Below are positions 51,598-59,464 of a stretch of DNA of 64,000 nucleotides, in pieces. Within the stretch, counting starts at the first letter, position 1. Every line of letters starts with the position of its first letter. The notes under the pieces are model-generated. The model had not been told where the DNA came from and ran no database searches. It worked only from the letters and a program-made list of their open reading frames with translations. Source of the DNA: JAHIGH01 sp964564035 (GTDB lineage Bacteria; Patescibacteriota; Microgenomatia; Levybacterales; UBA12049); contig CAZLZN010000001.1 in the NCBI GenBank assembly GCA_964564035.1, positions 1 through 64,000 on the forward strand, in the 5' to 3' direction. Position numbers and translations under genes: made by a program.

Positions 51598-53484
51598 ATG
51601 AAAGATATATTACTCAAGGAATTAAACCCCATGCAAAAAGAAGCAGTTACCCACACTGATGGCCCGACCATTATCCTGGCAGGTGCGGGAAGCGGCAAGA
51701 CACGAGTTCTTACCTATAAAATCGCGTATTTACTCCTCGAAAAAAATATCCCCGCGGAATCAATTCTCGCAGTCACATTCACCAATAAAGCCGCGAACGA
51801 AATGAAAGAACGAATAAAAAAAACTATTCATTCATTTCCTGAATACAAAAAATATATTGGCAACCCGTGGATTTCGACTTTTCATTCGCTCTGCGCCAAA
51901 ATACTGCGCCTGAACGGTCAATACATCGGATACTCTCCTAAATTCGCGATATACGACAGCCACGATCAGCTGGAAGTTGTAAAAACCGCCATGAATAAAT
52001 TATTCATTTCTGTCAGAGACTTCAAACCTGCCTCCATTCATGCAGTTATTTCTCAAATAAAAAATGAACTTATCACGCCTGAAGAATATCCTTCTTTTGC
52101 TAGGGGCTATTTCCAGGAAGCTGTCGCCAAAATATATCCTCTATACCAGAAAATTCTGAAAGAAAGCGACGCACTCGATTTTGACGACTTGATCATGCAA
52201 ACCATAAAGCTCTTCAAAGAAAACGAAGCTGTCTTAAACAAATATCAAACTATGTTTCAATATATTCTGATCGACGAATACCAGGACACAAACAGAGCGC
52301 AGTACTTGCTGACTCGTCTTTTAAGCGCCAAATATCAAAATATATGCGTTGTCGGTGATTTTAGCCAAAGCATATACAGTTGGCGAGGCGCTGATTACCG
52401 CAATCTGATCAAATTCAAAGATGATTTTAAAAATACCCGCACTTTCACACTTGAACAAAATTATAGATCCACCCAAACAATACTTGATTGTGCCTCGGCT
52501 GTCGTTTCCAAAAATACATCTCACCCCGTTCTCAAGCTTTGGACCGAGAATCCCGGAGGAGAAGAAATTGAAATTTATGAAGCCGACAACGAAGAAGATG
52601 AAGCGCTTTTTATAATACGCAAAATAATTGAATTAAACATCAAAAATCTGCACGAAGTCGCTGTTCTTTACCGCACAAATGCTCAGTCACGCGTCTTGGA
52701 AGAAGCACTTCTGCATCATTCCGTTCCCTACGTACTAGTAGGCGGTACGCGCTTTTATGAACGCCGTGAAATCAAAGATATACTTGCCTATCTCCGCCTT
52801 ATAGAAAATCCCAAAGACGTGATATCATACCGCCGCGCGGAAAAACTCGGCAAAGGAAGGCTCGCTAAATTCCTGGAATTTCAATCAGCCGTCACACCTC
52901 AGTTAATAAATGCTCAGGGCGCGAACGAAATCCAAAAACAACAGGAAAAACCGAAAACAATCGATATCCTGGATGGCGTACTTAGAGCTACAAAATATTT
53001 GGATCTTTACGACGAAAAAATAGAAGAAGACAGGATGCGCCTCGAAAATATCAAAGAGCTCAGATCTGTCGCGATCAGGTTTCCGGATCTTACTGATTTT
53101 CTGGAAAACGTCGCTCTTGTCGAGCAGGAATATTCTTCAAATCGGACAAAATCGGATCAGGACCCCAAATCGGACTATGACAAAAAAAACGCTATTACAC
53201 TGATGACTCTTCACGCCGCCAAAGGACTCGAGTTTCCATATGTATTCATGATCGGTATGGAAGAAGGATTGTTTCCGCACAGCAGAAGCATCAATGACCG
53301 CCTGGAGATGGAAGAGGAAAGAAGACTCTGCTATGTCGGTATGACCCGGGCCAAGGATAAGCTTTTTCTGACACATGCCAGACGGAGATTATTTTTCGGA
53401 AGCAGAACCATGAACACCATCTCCCGATTCATCTTCGACCTCCCGGAAGATCTAATAATCAAAAAAGAAGCCTTTGACTTCTAA
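51598..53484 (+). CDS. pcrA: UvrD/PcrA superfamily 1 DNA helicase
   Basis: A 628-aa SF1A helicase for repair and replication restart. Motifs are the Q motif LNPMQKEAV, Walker A AGAGSGKT, Ia VTFTNKAANEMKER, II LIDEYQDTN, III VGDFSQSIYSWRGAD, IV YRST, V LMTLHAAKGLEF and VI YVGMTRAKDKL. It is about 100 residues shorter than PcrA, lacking the C-terminal Tudor-like tail. The last 70 nt are duplicated 1.9 kb downstream. The ATG at 51598 was chosen over one 14 codons upstream. A TATTAT box lies 5 nt before it. Confidence 0.93.
   Translation: MKDILLKELNPMQKEAVTHTDGPTIILAGAGSGKTRVLTYKIAYLLLEKNIPAESILAVTFTNKAANEMKERIKKTIHSFPEYKKYIGNPWISTFHSLCAKILRLNGQYIGYSPKFAIYDSHDQLEVVKTAMNKLFISVRDFKPASIHAVISQIKNELITPEEYPSFARGYFQEAVAKIYPLYQKILKESDALDFDDLIMQTIKLFKENEAVLNKYQTMFQYILIDEYQDTNRAQYLLTRLLSAKYQNICVVGDFSQSIYSWRGADYRNLIKFKDDFKNTRTFTLEQNYRSTQTILDCASAVVSKNTSHPVLKLWTENPGGEEIEIYEADNEEDEALFIIRKIIELNIKNLHEVAVLYRTNAQSRVLEEALLHHSVPYVLVGGTRFYERREIKDILAYLRLIENPKDVISYRRAEKLGKGRLAKFLEFQSAVTPQLINAQGANEIQKQQEKPKTIDILDGVLRATKYLDLYDEKIEEDRMRLENIKELRSVAIRFPDLTDFLENVALVEQEYSSNRTKSDQDPKSDYDKKNAITLMTLHAAKGLEFPYVFMIGMEEGLFPHSRSINDRLEMEEERRLCYVGMTRAKDKLFLTHARRRLFFGSRTMNTISRFIFDLPEDLIIKKEAFDF
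53414..53483 (+). repeat. 70-bp direct repeat, copy A (3' end of pcrA)
   Basis: The segment from ACACCATCTCCC through GACTTCTA is nearly identical to 55353-55424. The only difference is a 2-nt insertion (CCCGG here, CCCGCGG there). The two copies flank the minus-strand glycosyltransferase gene. Confidence 0.95.
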
Positions 53485-55277
53485 ATCTTCTCAAATATCA
53501 CTAACTCTACGCCTCCAAGCGGATTATTAATAAAGGTACTTTTTAATTTGATATTCCTCAATTCGTCTTGAGAATATTTGCCTACAGCAAGCCCTTCAAT
53601 TAAGCCTTGACTTTTATCTGTAACACTTACCGCAACAGCATCGTTTTTTTTAATTGCCGCAACCAAGTCGCTATCTTCATTTAGCCTAAATGCTGTTACC
53701 CTTTTCCTATATCCGGTAAGATAATTTATAAATCCGTCCTCCAATGAATCCGATATGCCGATAGACTTATTGTCAGTACTGCTTAAATACTTTCCCGCAG
53801 AAATAGTTTTGCCGTGATTAAACTTATAGTTATACAAGTAAAAATTCGGCTGAATATCTCTCTGATTAAAATACAAATGCCAATTCCAGAAACAAACCAC
53901 TATAACAGGTATCACCAGAAGAGTAACCATTTCGGTTTTTAGTTTCATCTCCCATCTGCAATACGCCCAATGCATTGCGGCTGTTGCAGCAAATAGTATC
54001 AAAAGAATGAACCCGGACACCCTTAGCGCATTAGGATGACCTAATCCATAATAATGGAAATCCGGAATTACCTCCGAGGAGAATATGTCGCTAACAATCG
54101 GCGGAATAAAAAGTATCGCCATTAGCAAAAATATTTTGCGCTTATAAAAAAAGAGATAAATAAAACCGAAAATCGCAGTTATCATAGTAATGATATCAAA
54201 AACAGGAGCCGCGGCGGGATTCTTTCCTGGATTGGGGTCTCCGCTCGCGGGAGGAGCATCGGGATCAGGGTTAGGTAACTGAAAAAAAGTATACACAACA
54301 GTCCTGCTGAAATTTCCCCAAATTTCCTTTCTAAATTCCTCTGCTGTATAATTTCGGTTAAAAATCGAGATCTCGTTTGTTCTGCCCCAGAATCCGGCCG
54401 GATCCAAAATCCAGCTTGTTATCAAAGGCATTATTGATATCAAAAATACCGTAACAAAAAAAACAGCGCTTCTGATAAATTTCTCTCGATTTGAATAAAA
54501 AATGAATAACATAGTAAATAAAAAAATTACAACGGCAAAAGGTCTGAAATTCAAATAGGTATATAATCCTCCTCCCAAAGACAACGCAATTCCAGCCAAA
54601 TTATAAATATTTTTATTCTTGATATATAAAAATATAAAGAGCAAGGTTAGAATCTGAAAAAATAGAGATGGAATAGGCTCATAAGCTAATCTTGACAGAA
54701 CTATATGCGTATATTGGAATATCATCATGCTTGCTCCGAGCACTGCGATTACGGGATTAAAAAATAGCCTTAAAAATATATAGAATACGGCAACCGAAAA
54801 TGCACCGAACAATATGCTGGGAAACCTTATTGCTGTTAAAGTATTACCAATAATATTGATGCTATGAGCTGTCATATACATAAGCGGTGTCGGATGAAAA
54901 TAATAATGAGGATATGTACCGTCATAAGGTATCCACTCCGGATATTTCAATAAATCCAGGCTGAATACTGCTACAGTCAACTCATCCCCATACATCCCGG
55001 GCGTAATTTCTTCAACCTGAAACATCCTGATCATAAAAGCAAGTGTAAATAATAAAAATATTATTAATAACTCTTTATATTTTGACTTTATAATCCTGAG
55101 TAAATGCAGTTTTTGAAATATCATTAACCACAGCAAGGCTACAGTAGTAATATGCAGGGACATAATAAGAGGCGGGTATTTTCTAAATGTGACAAAATAC
55201 GCAAAAATTATTAAATTTATGGAAATAAATGCAATTATAATATTCTGCAGTCTGATAAATTTTTCTAAAAAAAACAT
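53481..55277 (-). CDS. PMT/GT39-like polytopic glycosyltransferase
   Basis: A 598-aa GT-C-type protein with about 12 TM helices. The first extracytoplasmic loop holds EITPGMYGDELTVAVFSLDLLKYPEW, with a D-E pair, then YPHYYFHPTPLMYMTAHSINIIGNTLTAIRFPSILFG, typical of dolichyl-phosphate-mannose-type transferases. A C-terminal soluble domain ends FINNPLGGVELVIFEKI. It converges on pcrA with a 4-nt overlap and is bracketed by the 70-bp direct repeat, suggesting it arrived by insertion or recombination. Confidence 0.72.
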   Translation of the reverse strand: MFFLEKFIRLQNIIIAFISINLIIFAYFVTFRKYPPLIMSLHITTVALLWLMIFQKLHLLRIIKSKYKELLIIFLLFTLAFMIRMFQVEEITPGMYGDELTVAVFSLDLLKYPEWIPYDGTYPHYYFHPTPLMYMTAHSINIIGNTLTAIRFPSILFGAFSVAVFYIFLRLFFNPVIAVLGASMMIFQYTHIVLSRLAYEPIPSLFFQILTLLFIFLYIKNKNIYNLAGIALSLGGGLYTYLNFRPFAVVIFLFTMLFIFYSNREKFIRSAVFFVTVFLISIMPLITSWILDPAGFWGRTNEISIFNRNYTAEEFRKEIWGNFSRTVVYTFFQLPNPDPDAPPASGDPNPGKNPAAAPVFDIITMITAIFGFIYLFFYKRKIFLLMAILFIPPIVSDIFSSEVIPDFHYYGLGHPNALRVSGFILLILFAATAAMHWAYCRWEMKLKTEMVTLLVIPVIVVCFWNWHLYFNQRDIQPNFYLYNYKFNHGKTISAGKYLSSTDNKSIGISDSLEDGFINYLTGYRKRVTAFRLNEDSDLVAAIKKNDAVAVSVTDKSQGLIEGLAVGKYSQDELRNIKLKSTFINNPLGGVELVIFEKI

Positions 55278-55352
55278 ATCTCCAAAATACTTACCAATTT
55301 ATCATTTCATAATTAGACATGCAGTTCAATATCATAAAAAGAATCTACATAT

Positions 55353-55485
55353 ACACCATCTCCCGATTCATCTTCGACCTCCCGCGGAAGATCTAATAAT
55401 CAAAAAAGAAGCCTTTGACTTCTAGCATCCTGAGCCCTACACCGACCTCGACCAAATCGCCCGGTCCTTCCACTACGAACCATAA
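55353..55485 (+). pseudogene. Remnant of a pcrA 3' end (70-bp repeat copy B)
   Basis: The region 55353-55424 repeats the last 70 nt of pcrA with a 2-nt insertion that breaks the reading frame. It includes codons for DLIIKKEAFDF and a TAG stop. In the same frame after the stop, the codons continue as HPEPYTDLDQIARSFHYEP to a TAA (55485). This could be the ancestral C-terminal extension of pcrA or unrelated sequence. No upstream start or full domain is present. Confidence 0.7.
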
Positions 55486-55655
55486 TTCAACACCTCAATC
55501 CCCCATCTCGCAAACTTGCGCTATTCAGGCTATAATAATCATCAGTGATAAATGTATATACCAATTAACAGAGACCTAACTTTGCAAAAAAACACGATAC
55601 ATTTCACACCTGAATCAATAATGCTAATAATTAAAACTTGAAATAAAATCAAAAT
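55486..55655. other. Intergenic gap before femX
   Basis: No gene is visible. A TAAAAT (55644-55649) lies 6 nt before the femX ATG, a possible leaderless -10 box without a good -35. Confidence 0.4.
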
Positions 55656-56792
55656 ATGGAAATACGCGAAATTGCTGAGAAAGAAAAAATTGAATTTAAC
55701 AGAGTCGTCACTCACCCTCTCCAATCCTACGAATGGGGCGAGTTTCGGCAGGCAACAGGTATCAAAGTAATACGCCGCGGCTTTTATAAAAATAATAAAC
55801 TTATCAAAGCTTTTACTCTCACAATTCACAAAATCCCCCATACTCCGTCTACAATCGGCTATTTCCCCAAAGGCGATTTACCCGATACGGATGTAATTCA
55901 CGAATTAATTAAGATAGGAAAAACGGAAAAATGCATCTTCATCCAACTCGAACCAAATATCATTAAAAAAAACGTGTCAAAAACTAATATTGTAAATTAT
56001 GAAAATGAAAATTTAAATTTCATTGAAAATTGTAAATTGAAAATTGAAAATTTAACAATTACACCTGCTGCCCATCCCCTCTTTACCAAATATACTTTTG
56101 TTCTGGATCTTACAAAAACAGAAGAAGAACTCCTCAAAAATATGCATTCCAAGGCGCGCTACAACATCAAAGTTGCCAAAAAACACGGCGTCGAGGTTAC
56201 TGAGAATAACTCAGATAAAGCATTTGAAAACTACCTGAAGCTAATGAGTGAAACAACCGCACGCCAAAAATTTTACGCACATACCGAAAATTATCACCGA
56301 GTTTTATGGAAAACTTTAAAATGTCATCCCGAATTTATTTCGGGATCTTCTAATGACAAGATGCTGAAACAAGTTCAGCATGACAAAACTGGCAAGGAAA
56401 CCAATAAATTAACAACCCATCTTCTCACTGCCAAATATCAAGACAAGATATTAACCGCCTGGATGCTATTTGTTTTTAAAGATTCGCTATATTATCCATA
56501 TGGCGCCTCAAGCAGTGAAAACCGTGAAGTAATGTCAAGCAGTCTGATGATGTGGGAAGCAATCAGATTCGGCAAAAAATTAGGACTTAAAAAATTCGAC
56601 ATGTGGGGCGCGCTCGGCCCTGATCCCGACCCCAAAGATCCCTGGTTTGGCTTTCACAATTTTAAACAAAAATACAGCCCGGACCATGTCGAATTTATCG
56701 GAAGCTATGATCTGATCATAAATCCGGCTTTATATCAACTTTACAAATTAACCGATAAACTGAGATGGATATATCTAAAATTTAGAAAATAA
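55656..56792 (+). CDS. FemX/FemAB-family aminoacyltransferase (peptidoglycan bridge)
   Basis: A 378-aa GNAT-fold protein. Family features are THPLQSYEWGEFRQATGIKVIRRG at the start, KNMHSKARYNIKVAKKHGVEV, and the C-terminal YYPYGASSSENREVMSSSLMMWEAIRFGKKLGLKKFDMWGALG plus GFHNFKQKY. FemX-type enzymes add amino acids from aminoacyl-tRNA to lipid II. Two insertions are visible: residues about 123-132 from a heptamer repeat and about 223-245 from a palindromic element (CHPEFISGS...VQHD). Both are in frame, so the protein is intact. Confidence 0.85.
   Translation: MEIREIAEKEKIEFNRVVTHPLQSYEWGEFRQATGIKVIRRGFYKNNKLIKAFTLTIHKIPHTPSTIGYFPKGDLPDTDVIHELIKIGKTEKCIFIQLEPNIIKKNVSKTNIVNYENENLNFIENCKLKIENLTITPAAHPLFTKYTFVLDLTKTEEELLKNMHSKARYNIKVAKKHGVEVTENNSDKAFENYLKLMSETTARQKFYAHTENYHRVLWKTLKCHPEFISGSSNDKMLKQVQHDKTGKETNKLTTHLLTAKYQDKILTAWMLFVFKDSLYYPYGASSSENREVMSSSLMMWEAIRFGKKLGLKKFDMWGALGPDPDPKDPWFGFHNFKQKYSPDHVEFIGSYDLIINPALYQLYKLTDKLRWIYLKFRK
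56024..56051. repeat. Heptamer repeat TGAAAAT/TGTAAAT x4 inside femX
   Basis: Units TGAAAAT, TGTAAAT, TGAAAAT, TGAAAAT lie within the coding region and encode IENCKLKIEN-like residues. Confidence 0.85.
56323..56389. repeat. Palindromic repeat element inserted in femX
   Basis: TGTCAT at the left and ATGACA at the right form an outer inverted repeat around two hairpins: ATCCCGAA/TTCGGGAT with a 5-nt loop, and ATGCTGAA/TTCAGCAT with loop ACAAG. Its translation, CHPEFISGSSNDKMLKQVQH, matches a peptide I recall from intergenic palindromic repeats that intrude into genes in several bacterial groups. The frame stays open. Confidence 0.75.
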
Positions 56793-56824
56793 ATAATTTT
56801 TTATTTATATATATTTTTTGCCTG

Positions 56825-56889
56825 CCCCGTAGACTCGCTCCTCCGAGGCATGGACGCAGGCCTTGCGAGGAGGTAAGAGCTCTATGGGG
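56825..56889. terminator. Bidirectional terminator with a complex stem
   Basis: An outer stem CCCCGTAGA/TCTATGGGG (56825-56833 with 56881-56889) encloses GCTC/GAGC (56837-56840 with 56877-56880) and GAGGC/GCCTT stems (56845-56849 with 56860-56864). T-runs flank it on both strands. It lies between convergent femX and the methyltransferase gene and overlaps the stop codon of the latter. Confidence 0.75.
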
Positions 56890-57454
56890 AATTTTTATTT
56901 ATAGTTTTGATCTTTGCACTTTGATCTTTGATCTTTTCTGGTACTTCGTACATATAAAACTCGTTCTTCAAATCCTGCTTCACAATCGGCAGATCAATTT
57001 TATATACAAAAGTCACAATCTTCGTACCCGGTTTCAGCTCTTTAAGAAGTTTCGGCTTCAACTTCGCAAGAGTTTTAGGAATAAGATACATAAATACAAC
57101 TGTCGCATCTCCGATCTCCGACTGGAAAAAATTCTGCCTTTTGATCTTTACCTTGTATCCAACGTTATTAATAAATACCATCAATTTTGAAATAAAGTAC
57201 CTCAGAGGATCAATTTCAATTCCCACCGCTCGCGCGCCGAATTTCTTCGCAGCCGTAATCAATAGAGTGGAATCCCCGGATCCCAGATCATATATGACAT
57301 CTTTTTTGGAGATATTTACAAACTTACAAATCAACCGGCTTCGAGCCCCATTGGTTCTCCACCAGGGAGACCATGGGCTATCAGGCGGCCATACCATTGA
57401 GAGCAGGAACAGAAGCAGAGTGACTGTAACTAATATCAGAACCGACTCGACCAT
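56882..57454 (-). CDS. Membrane-anchored SAM-dependent methyltransferase
   Basis: A 190-aa protein with an N-terminal TM helix (about 5-22) and a class I methyltransferase core. Motif I is VIYDLGSGDSTLLITAAKKFG and motif II GIEIDP. FFQSEIGDATVVFMYLIPKTLAKLKPKLLKELKPGTKIV is typical of small 50S-L11-like/lysine methyltransferase-type folds. The substrate is unknown. The C-terminal residues (about 174-183) are encoded by a TTTGATC heptamer repeat. It overlaps the sodX stop region by 19 nt. Confidence 0.75.
   Translation of the reverse strand: MVESVLILVTVTLLLFLLSMVWPPDSPWSPWWRTNGARSRLICKFVNISKKDVIYDLGSGDSTLLITAAKKFGARAVGIEIDPLRYFISKLMVFINNVGYKVKIKRQNFFQSEIGDATVVFMYLIPKTLAKLKPKLLKELKPGTKIVTFVYKIDLPIVKQDLKNEFYMYEVPEKIKDQSAKIKTINKNSP
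56906..56933. repeat. Heptamer repeat TTTGATC x4 at the methyltransferase 3' end
   Basis: TTTGATC, TTTGCAC, TTTGATC, TTTGATC inside the last codons of the methyltransferase gene. Confidence 0.85.
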
Positions 57455-57858
57455 ATTACTTTTCCTATTATACTCCCTCTGTCGAGATAACCAAAGTACC
57501 TGCTGTCGGTACTCATATTTTTATTATCCCCCTCAACAAAATATTTACTGCTTTCAATTCCGGTAATTCTTTTAATAAGCACCCTCCCGCCCCTCGGATC
57601 TCTAACTGCAACTATATCGCCCTGCTCAGGCTTATCAAAAATATATACTATTCTGCTCACTATAAGCAGATCGCCTTGATTAATAATAGGCTTCATGCTA
57701 TTGCCATGGATTTTGAAAAATAAAATTGGTGAAAATTTATTAAATAACTGAATTAAAGAAGAATATATTTTGAATTTTGAGCTGTAGTTTTGACTGTTGA
57801 CTTTTGAATTTTTACTTTCTTTATTACTTCGCGGCTTTCGTTGCTTTAAAAATTTCAT
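57436..57858 (-). CDS. sodX: Nickel superoxide dismutase maturation protease (S26 family)
   Basis: A 140-aa signal-peptidase-like protein. FFKIHGNSMKPIINQGDLLIV has the nucleophile serine, VLIKRITGI the general-base lysine and FVEGDNKNMSTDSRYFG the box E. SodX trims the N-terminus of NiSOD to expose His1. It overlaps sodN by 35 nt, the usual gene pairing. The N-terminal ~40 residues are basic, with a Ser/Asn/Lys stretch encoded partly by a heptamer repeat (57788-57808: TTTTGAC, TGTTGAC, TTTTGAA), so the true start may be further in. Confidence 0.82.
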   Translation of the reverse strand: MKFLKQRKPRSNKESKNSKVNSQNYSSKFKIYSSLIQLFNKFSPILFFKIHGNSMKPIINQGDLLIVSRIVYIFDKPEQGDIVAVRDPRGGRVLIKRITGIESSKYFVEGDNKNMSTDSRYFGYLDRGSIIGKVIWSSRF

Positions 57859-58237
57859 CGATCTCCTGAATTAATTTCAATAATTCCTCTGCATCCGCCG
57901 GGTTTGTTGATTTCTTAGTTTGTCCTGCCGCTTTTGTCGCCTTCCAAAAAAGATCATGCAGATTTGGATATTTCTCTAAATGCTCAGCCTTGAAATAATC
58001 GGTCCACAAAACCCACAAATGATGTTTACAAAGCTCTGCCCGTTCTTCTTTGATAATAATTGCCCGAGTCTTGAAATGCACATCATCGGATTCATTATAT
58101 TTTTTTATCGTGTTAAGAATACTTTGTGCTTCAATTCGAGCCTGGACCGGATCATAAACCCCGCATGGGAGATCGCAGTGTGCATAAGCTGCTTGGACAG
58201 GGAGTAGCTGAAATAATTTCTTGATCAAAACTTTCAT
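57824..58237 (-). CDS. sodN: Nickel superoxide dismutase
   Basis: A 137-aa precursor. After a 19-residue leader comes HCDLPCGVYDPVQARIEAQS, the exact nickel-hook signature (His1, Cys2, Cys6, Asp3, Tyr9 after cleavage). The four-helix-bundle segments HFKTRAIIIKEERAELCKHHLWVLWTDYFKAEHLEKYP and DLFWKATKAAGQTKKS follow. It converts superoxide to oxygen and peroxide. The ATG at 58237 was chosen because the leader then ends just before HCDLPC and a TTGATT-N17-TATCAT promoter lies 7 nt upstream. It is encoded with its protease sodX. Confidence 0.95.
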   Translation of the reverse strand: MKVLIKKLFQLLPVQAAYAHCDLPCGVYDPVQARIEAQSILNTIKKYNESDDVHFKTRAIIIKEERAELCKHHLWVLWTDYFKAEHLEKYPNLHDLFWKATKAAGQTKKSTNPADAEELLKLIQEIDEIFKATKAAK

Positions 58238-58244
58238 CTCATTA

Positions 58245-58273
58245 ATGATAGTATCCGTACGCAAAAAAATCAA
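58245..58273 (-). promoter_or_regulatory. sodN promoter, leaderless arrangement
   Basis: On the minus strand TTGATT (58268-58273), 17-nt spacer, TATCAT (58245-58250), 7 nt before the sodN ATG. No operator palindrome was noticed. Confidence 0.6.
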
Positions 58274-58339
58274 GATAGGAATCAGTAAGAAAAGCCTTCT
58301 TCTTACAGCAATATTACTAAATATCCTAAAACCGTCGGG

Positions 58340-58345
58340 TATAAT
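58340..58345 (+). promoter_or_regulatory. -10 box of the DUF4112 gene
   Basis: A perfect TATAAT ends 7 nt before the ATG at 58353, leaderless arrangement; the -35 is weak. Confidence 0.5.
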
Positions 58346-58352
58346 TAACGTT

Positions 58353-58745
58353 ATGGAAATGCATCTGAAGATAGCGTCAGTTATCGCCAATCTCCTGGAC
58401 AACAGTTTTGAGATTTTCGGCAGACGCTTCGGGATAAACGGCCTGCTCGGATTACTGCCCGGCTTAGGAGACCTGATTCCCGCCCTGTTATCACTTTACC
58501 TGGTCTGGGTCGGAACCAAAATGAATCTCCCCAAAACCGAAATAGCCCGCATGCTTGGCAATATTGGATTTAATTTCTTCGTCGGCCTGATTCCGCTGGT
58601 CGGAGATTACATCGATTTTTTCAATCACGCTAATATGAAAAACCTGGCGATACTGCGCAAATATTCTCAAGATAAAATTATAGACGGGGAAATAATTGAG
58701 TCTGAGAATTTGACAAATAAATCAAATAATATTACTGTCAAATAG
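58353..58745 (+). CDS. DUF4112-family membrane protein
   Basis: A 130-aa protein. FGINGLLGLLPGLGDLIPALLSLYLVW and GNIGFNFFVGLIPLVGDYIDFFNHANMKNL are the diagnostic DUF4112 segments with two membrane helices. Function unknown. The ATG at 58353 fits the family N-terminus; an in-frame upstream extension would overlap the sodN promoter. Its stop TAG shares a base with the next GTG start. Confidence 0.85.
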   Translation: MEMHLKIASVIANLLDNSFEIFGRRFGINGLLGLLPGLGDLIPALLSLYLVWVGTKMNLPKTEIARMLGNIGFNFFVGLIPLVGDYIDFFNHANMKNLAILRKYSQDKIIDGEIIESENLTNKSNNITVK

Positions 58746-59464
58746 TGAAGTATATCAACCAATTACTCCTCTTAATTATAGTCTCGCTGATCACTGCTAT
58801 CTCTTACATAGGAATTTCCGGAACATGGTCATACATATTTACCGTACCGCTTATAATAATAGTTGGCTTTATTGTATTTTATCTTTATAAGCAATTCGAA
58901 TCTGATGAAAAGGACAGAAAACAGAAGGCGCTCAAACTGGCAATAGAAGACGAAGAAGCAGGAAAATGGATTAAAGACTCGTTTTTACCTCAAGCAATCG
59001 GCTTCGGCCTGCAAAACCGCAAAACACTTTTAATTTACTTTTTTATCTTTATTATCAGCATTTACTTCTTATGGCATTTTATTTCATATGGGTTTGAAAA
59101 TGCAATCTATAGCACGCTTACCGGCGCGGCTTTTTTATTACTGTTTATGATCTATGTCTTCATTATGTCATCAATAACCGCAAAAATGATCAAATTCATA
59201 CCTGAAAATCTGCGCAAAATTGTCTCAAGTGACTGGATACGCGCGTATATTTATCTTCTTCCGGTTGCATTTATTGCTTACCTCTTTAATCCAACCGATA
59301 CCTCTGCACCTGACTTTAATAACAAATTATTTTCAGTCCCGCTGTTTATTTTAATTTACACCTTTTTATTCCTCGGCATATACTCCATCTTTTACCTTTA
59401 TTCAGAAATCAATAAGGACGCTGAAATCAAACCTAAAAACGAATTTGAGGATATTCGGATTTAA
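58745..59464 (+). CDS. Polytopic membrane protein of unknown function
   Basis: A 239-aa protein with about six TM helices (two near the N-terminus at 5-50, two at 95-145, two at 170-225) and a charged cytoplasmic segment between. Not recognised. It starts with GTG overlapping the DUF4112 stop (TAGTG), so translation is coupled. It converges with the RNase H gene, sharing 4 nt. Confidence 0.6.
   Translation: MKYINQLLLLIIVSLITAISYIGISGTWSYIFTVPLIIIVGFIVFYLYKQFESDEKDRKQKALKLAIEDEEAGKWIKDSFLPQAIGFGLQNRKTLLIYFFIFIISIYFLWHFISYGFENAIYSTLTGAAFLLLFMIYVFIMSSITAKMIKFIPENLRKIVSSDWIRAYIYLLPVAFIAYLFNPTDTSAPDFNNKLFSVPLFILIYTFLFLGIYSIFYLYSEINKDAEIKPKNEFEDIRI

Noticed and set aside
58238..58402. N-terminal extension of sodN by 55 residues
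   Set aside because: It would cross the predicted promoter and the start of the divergent DUF4112 gene, and NiSOD precursors have only a short leader before HCDLPC.
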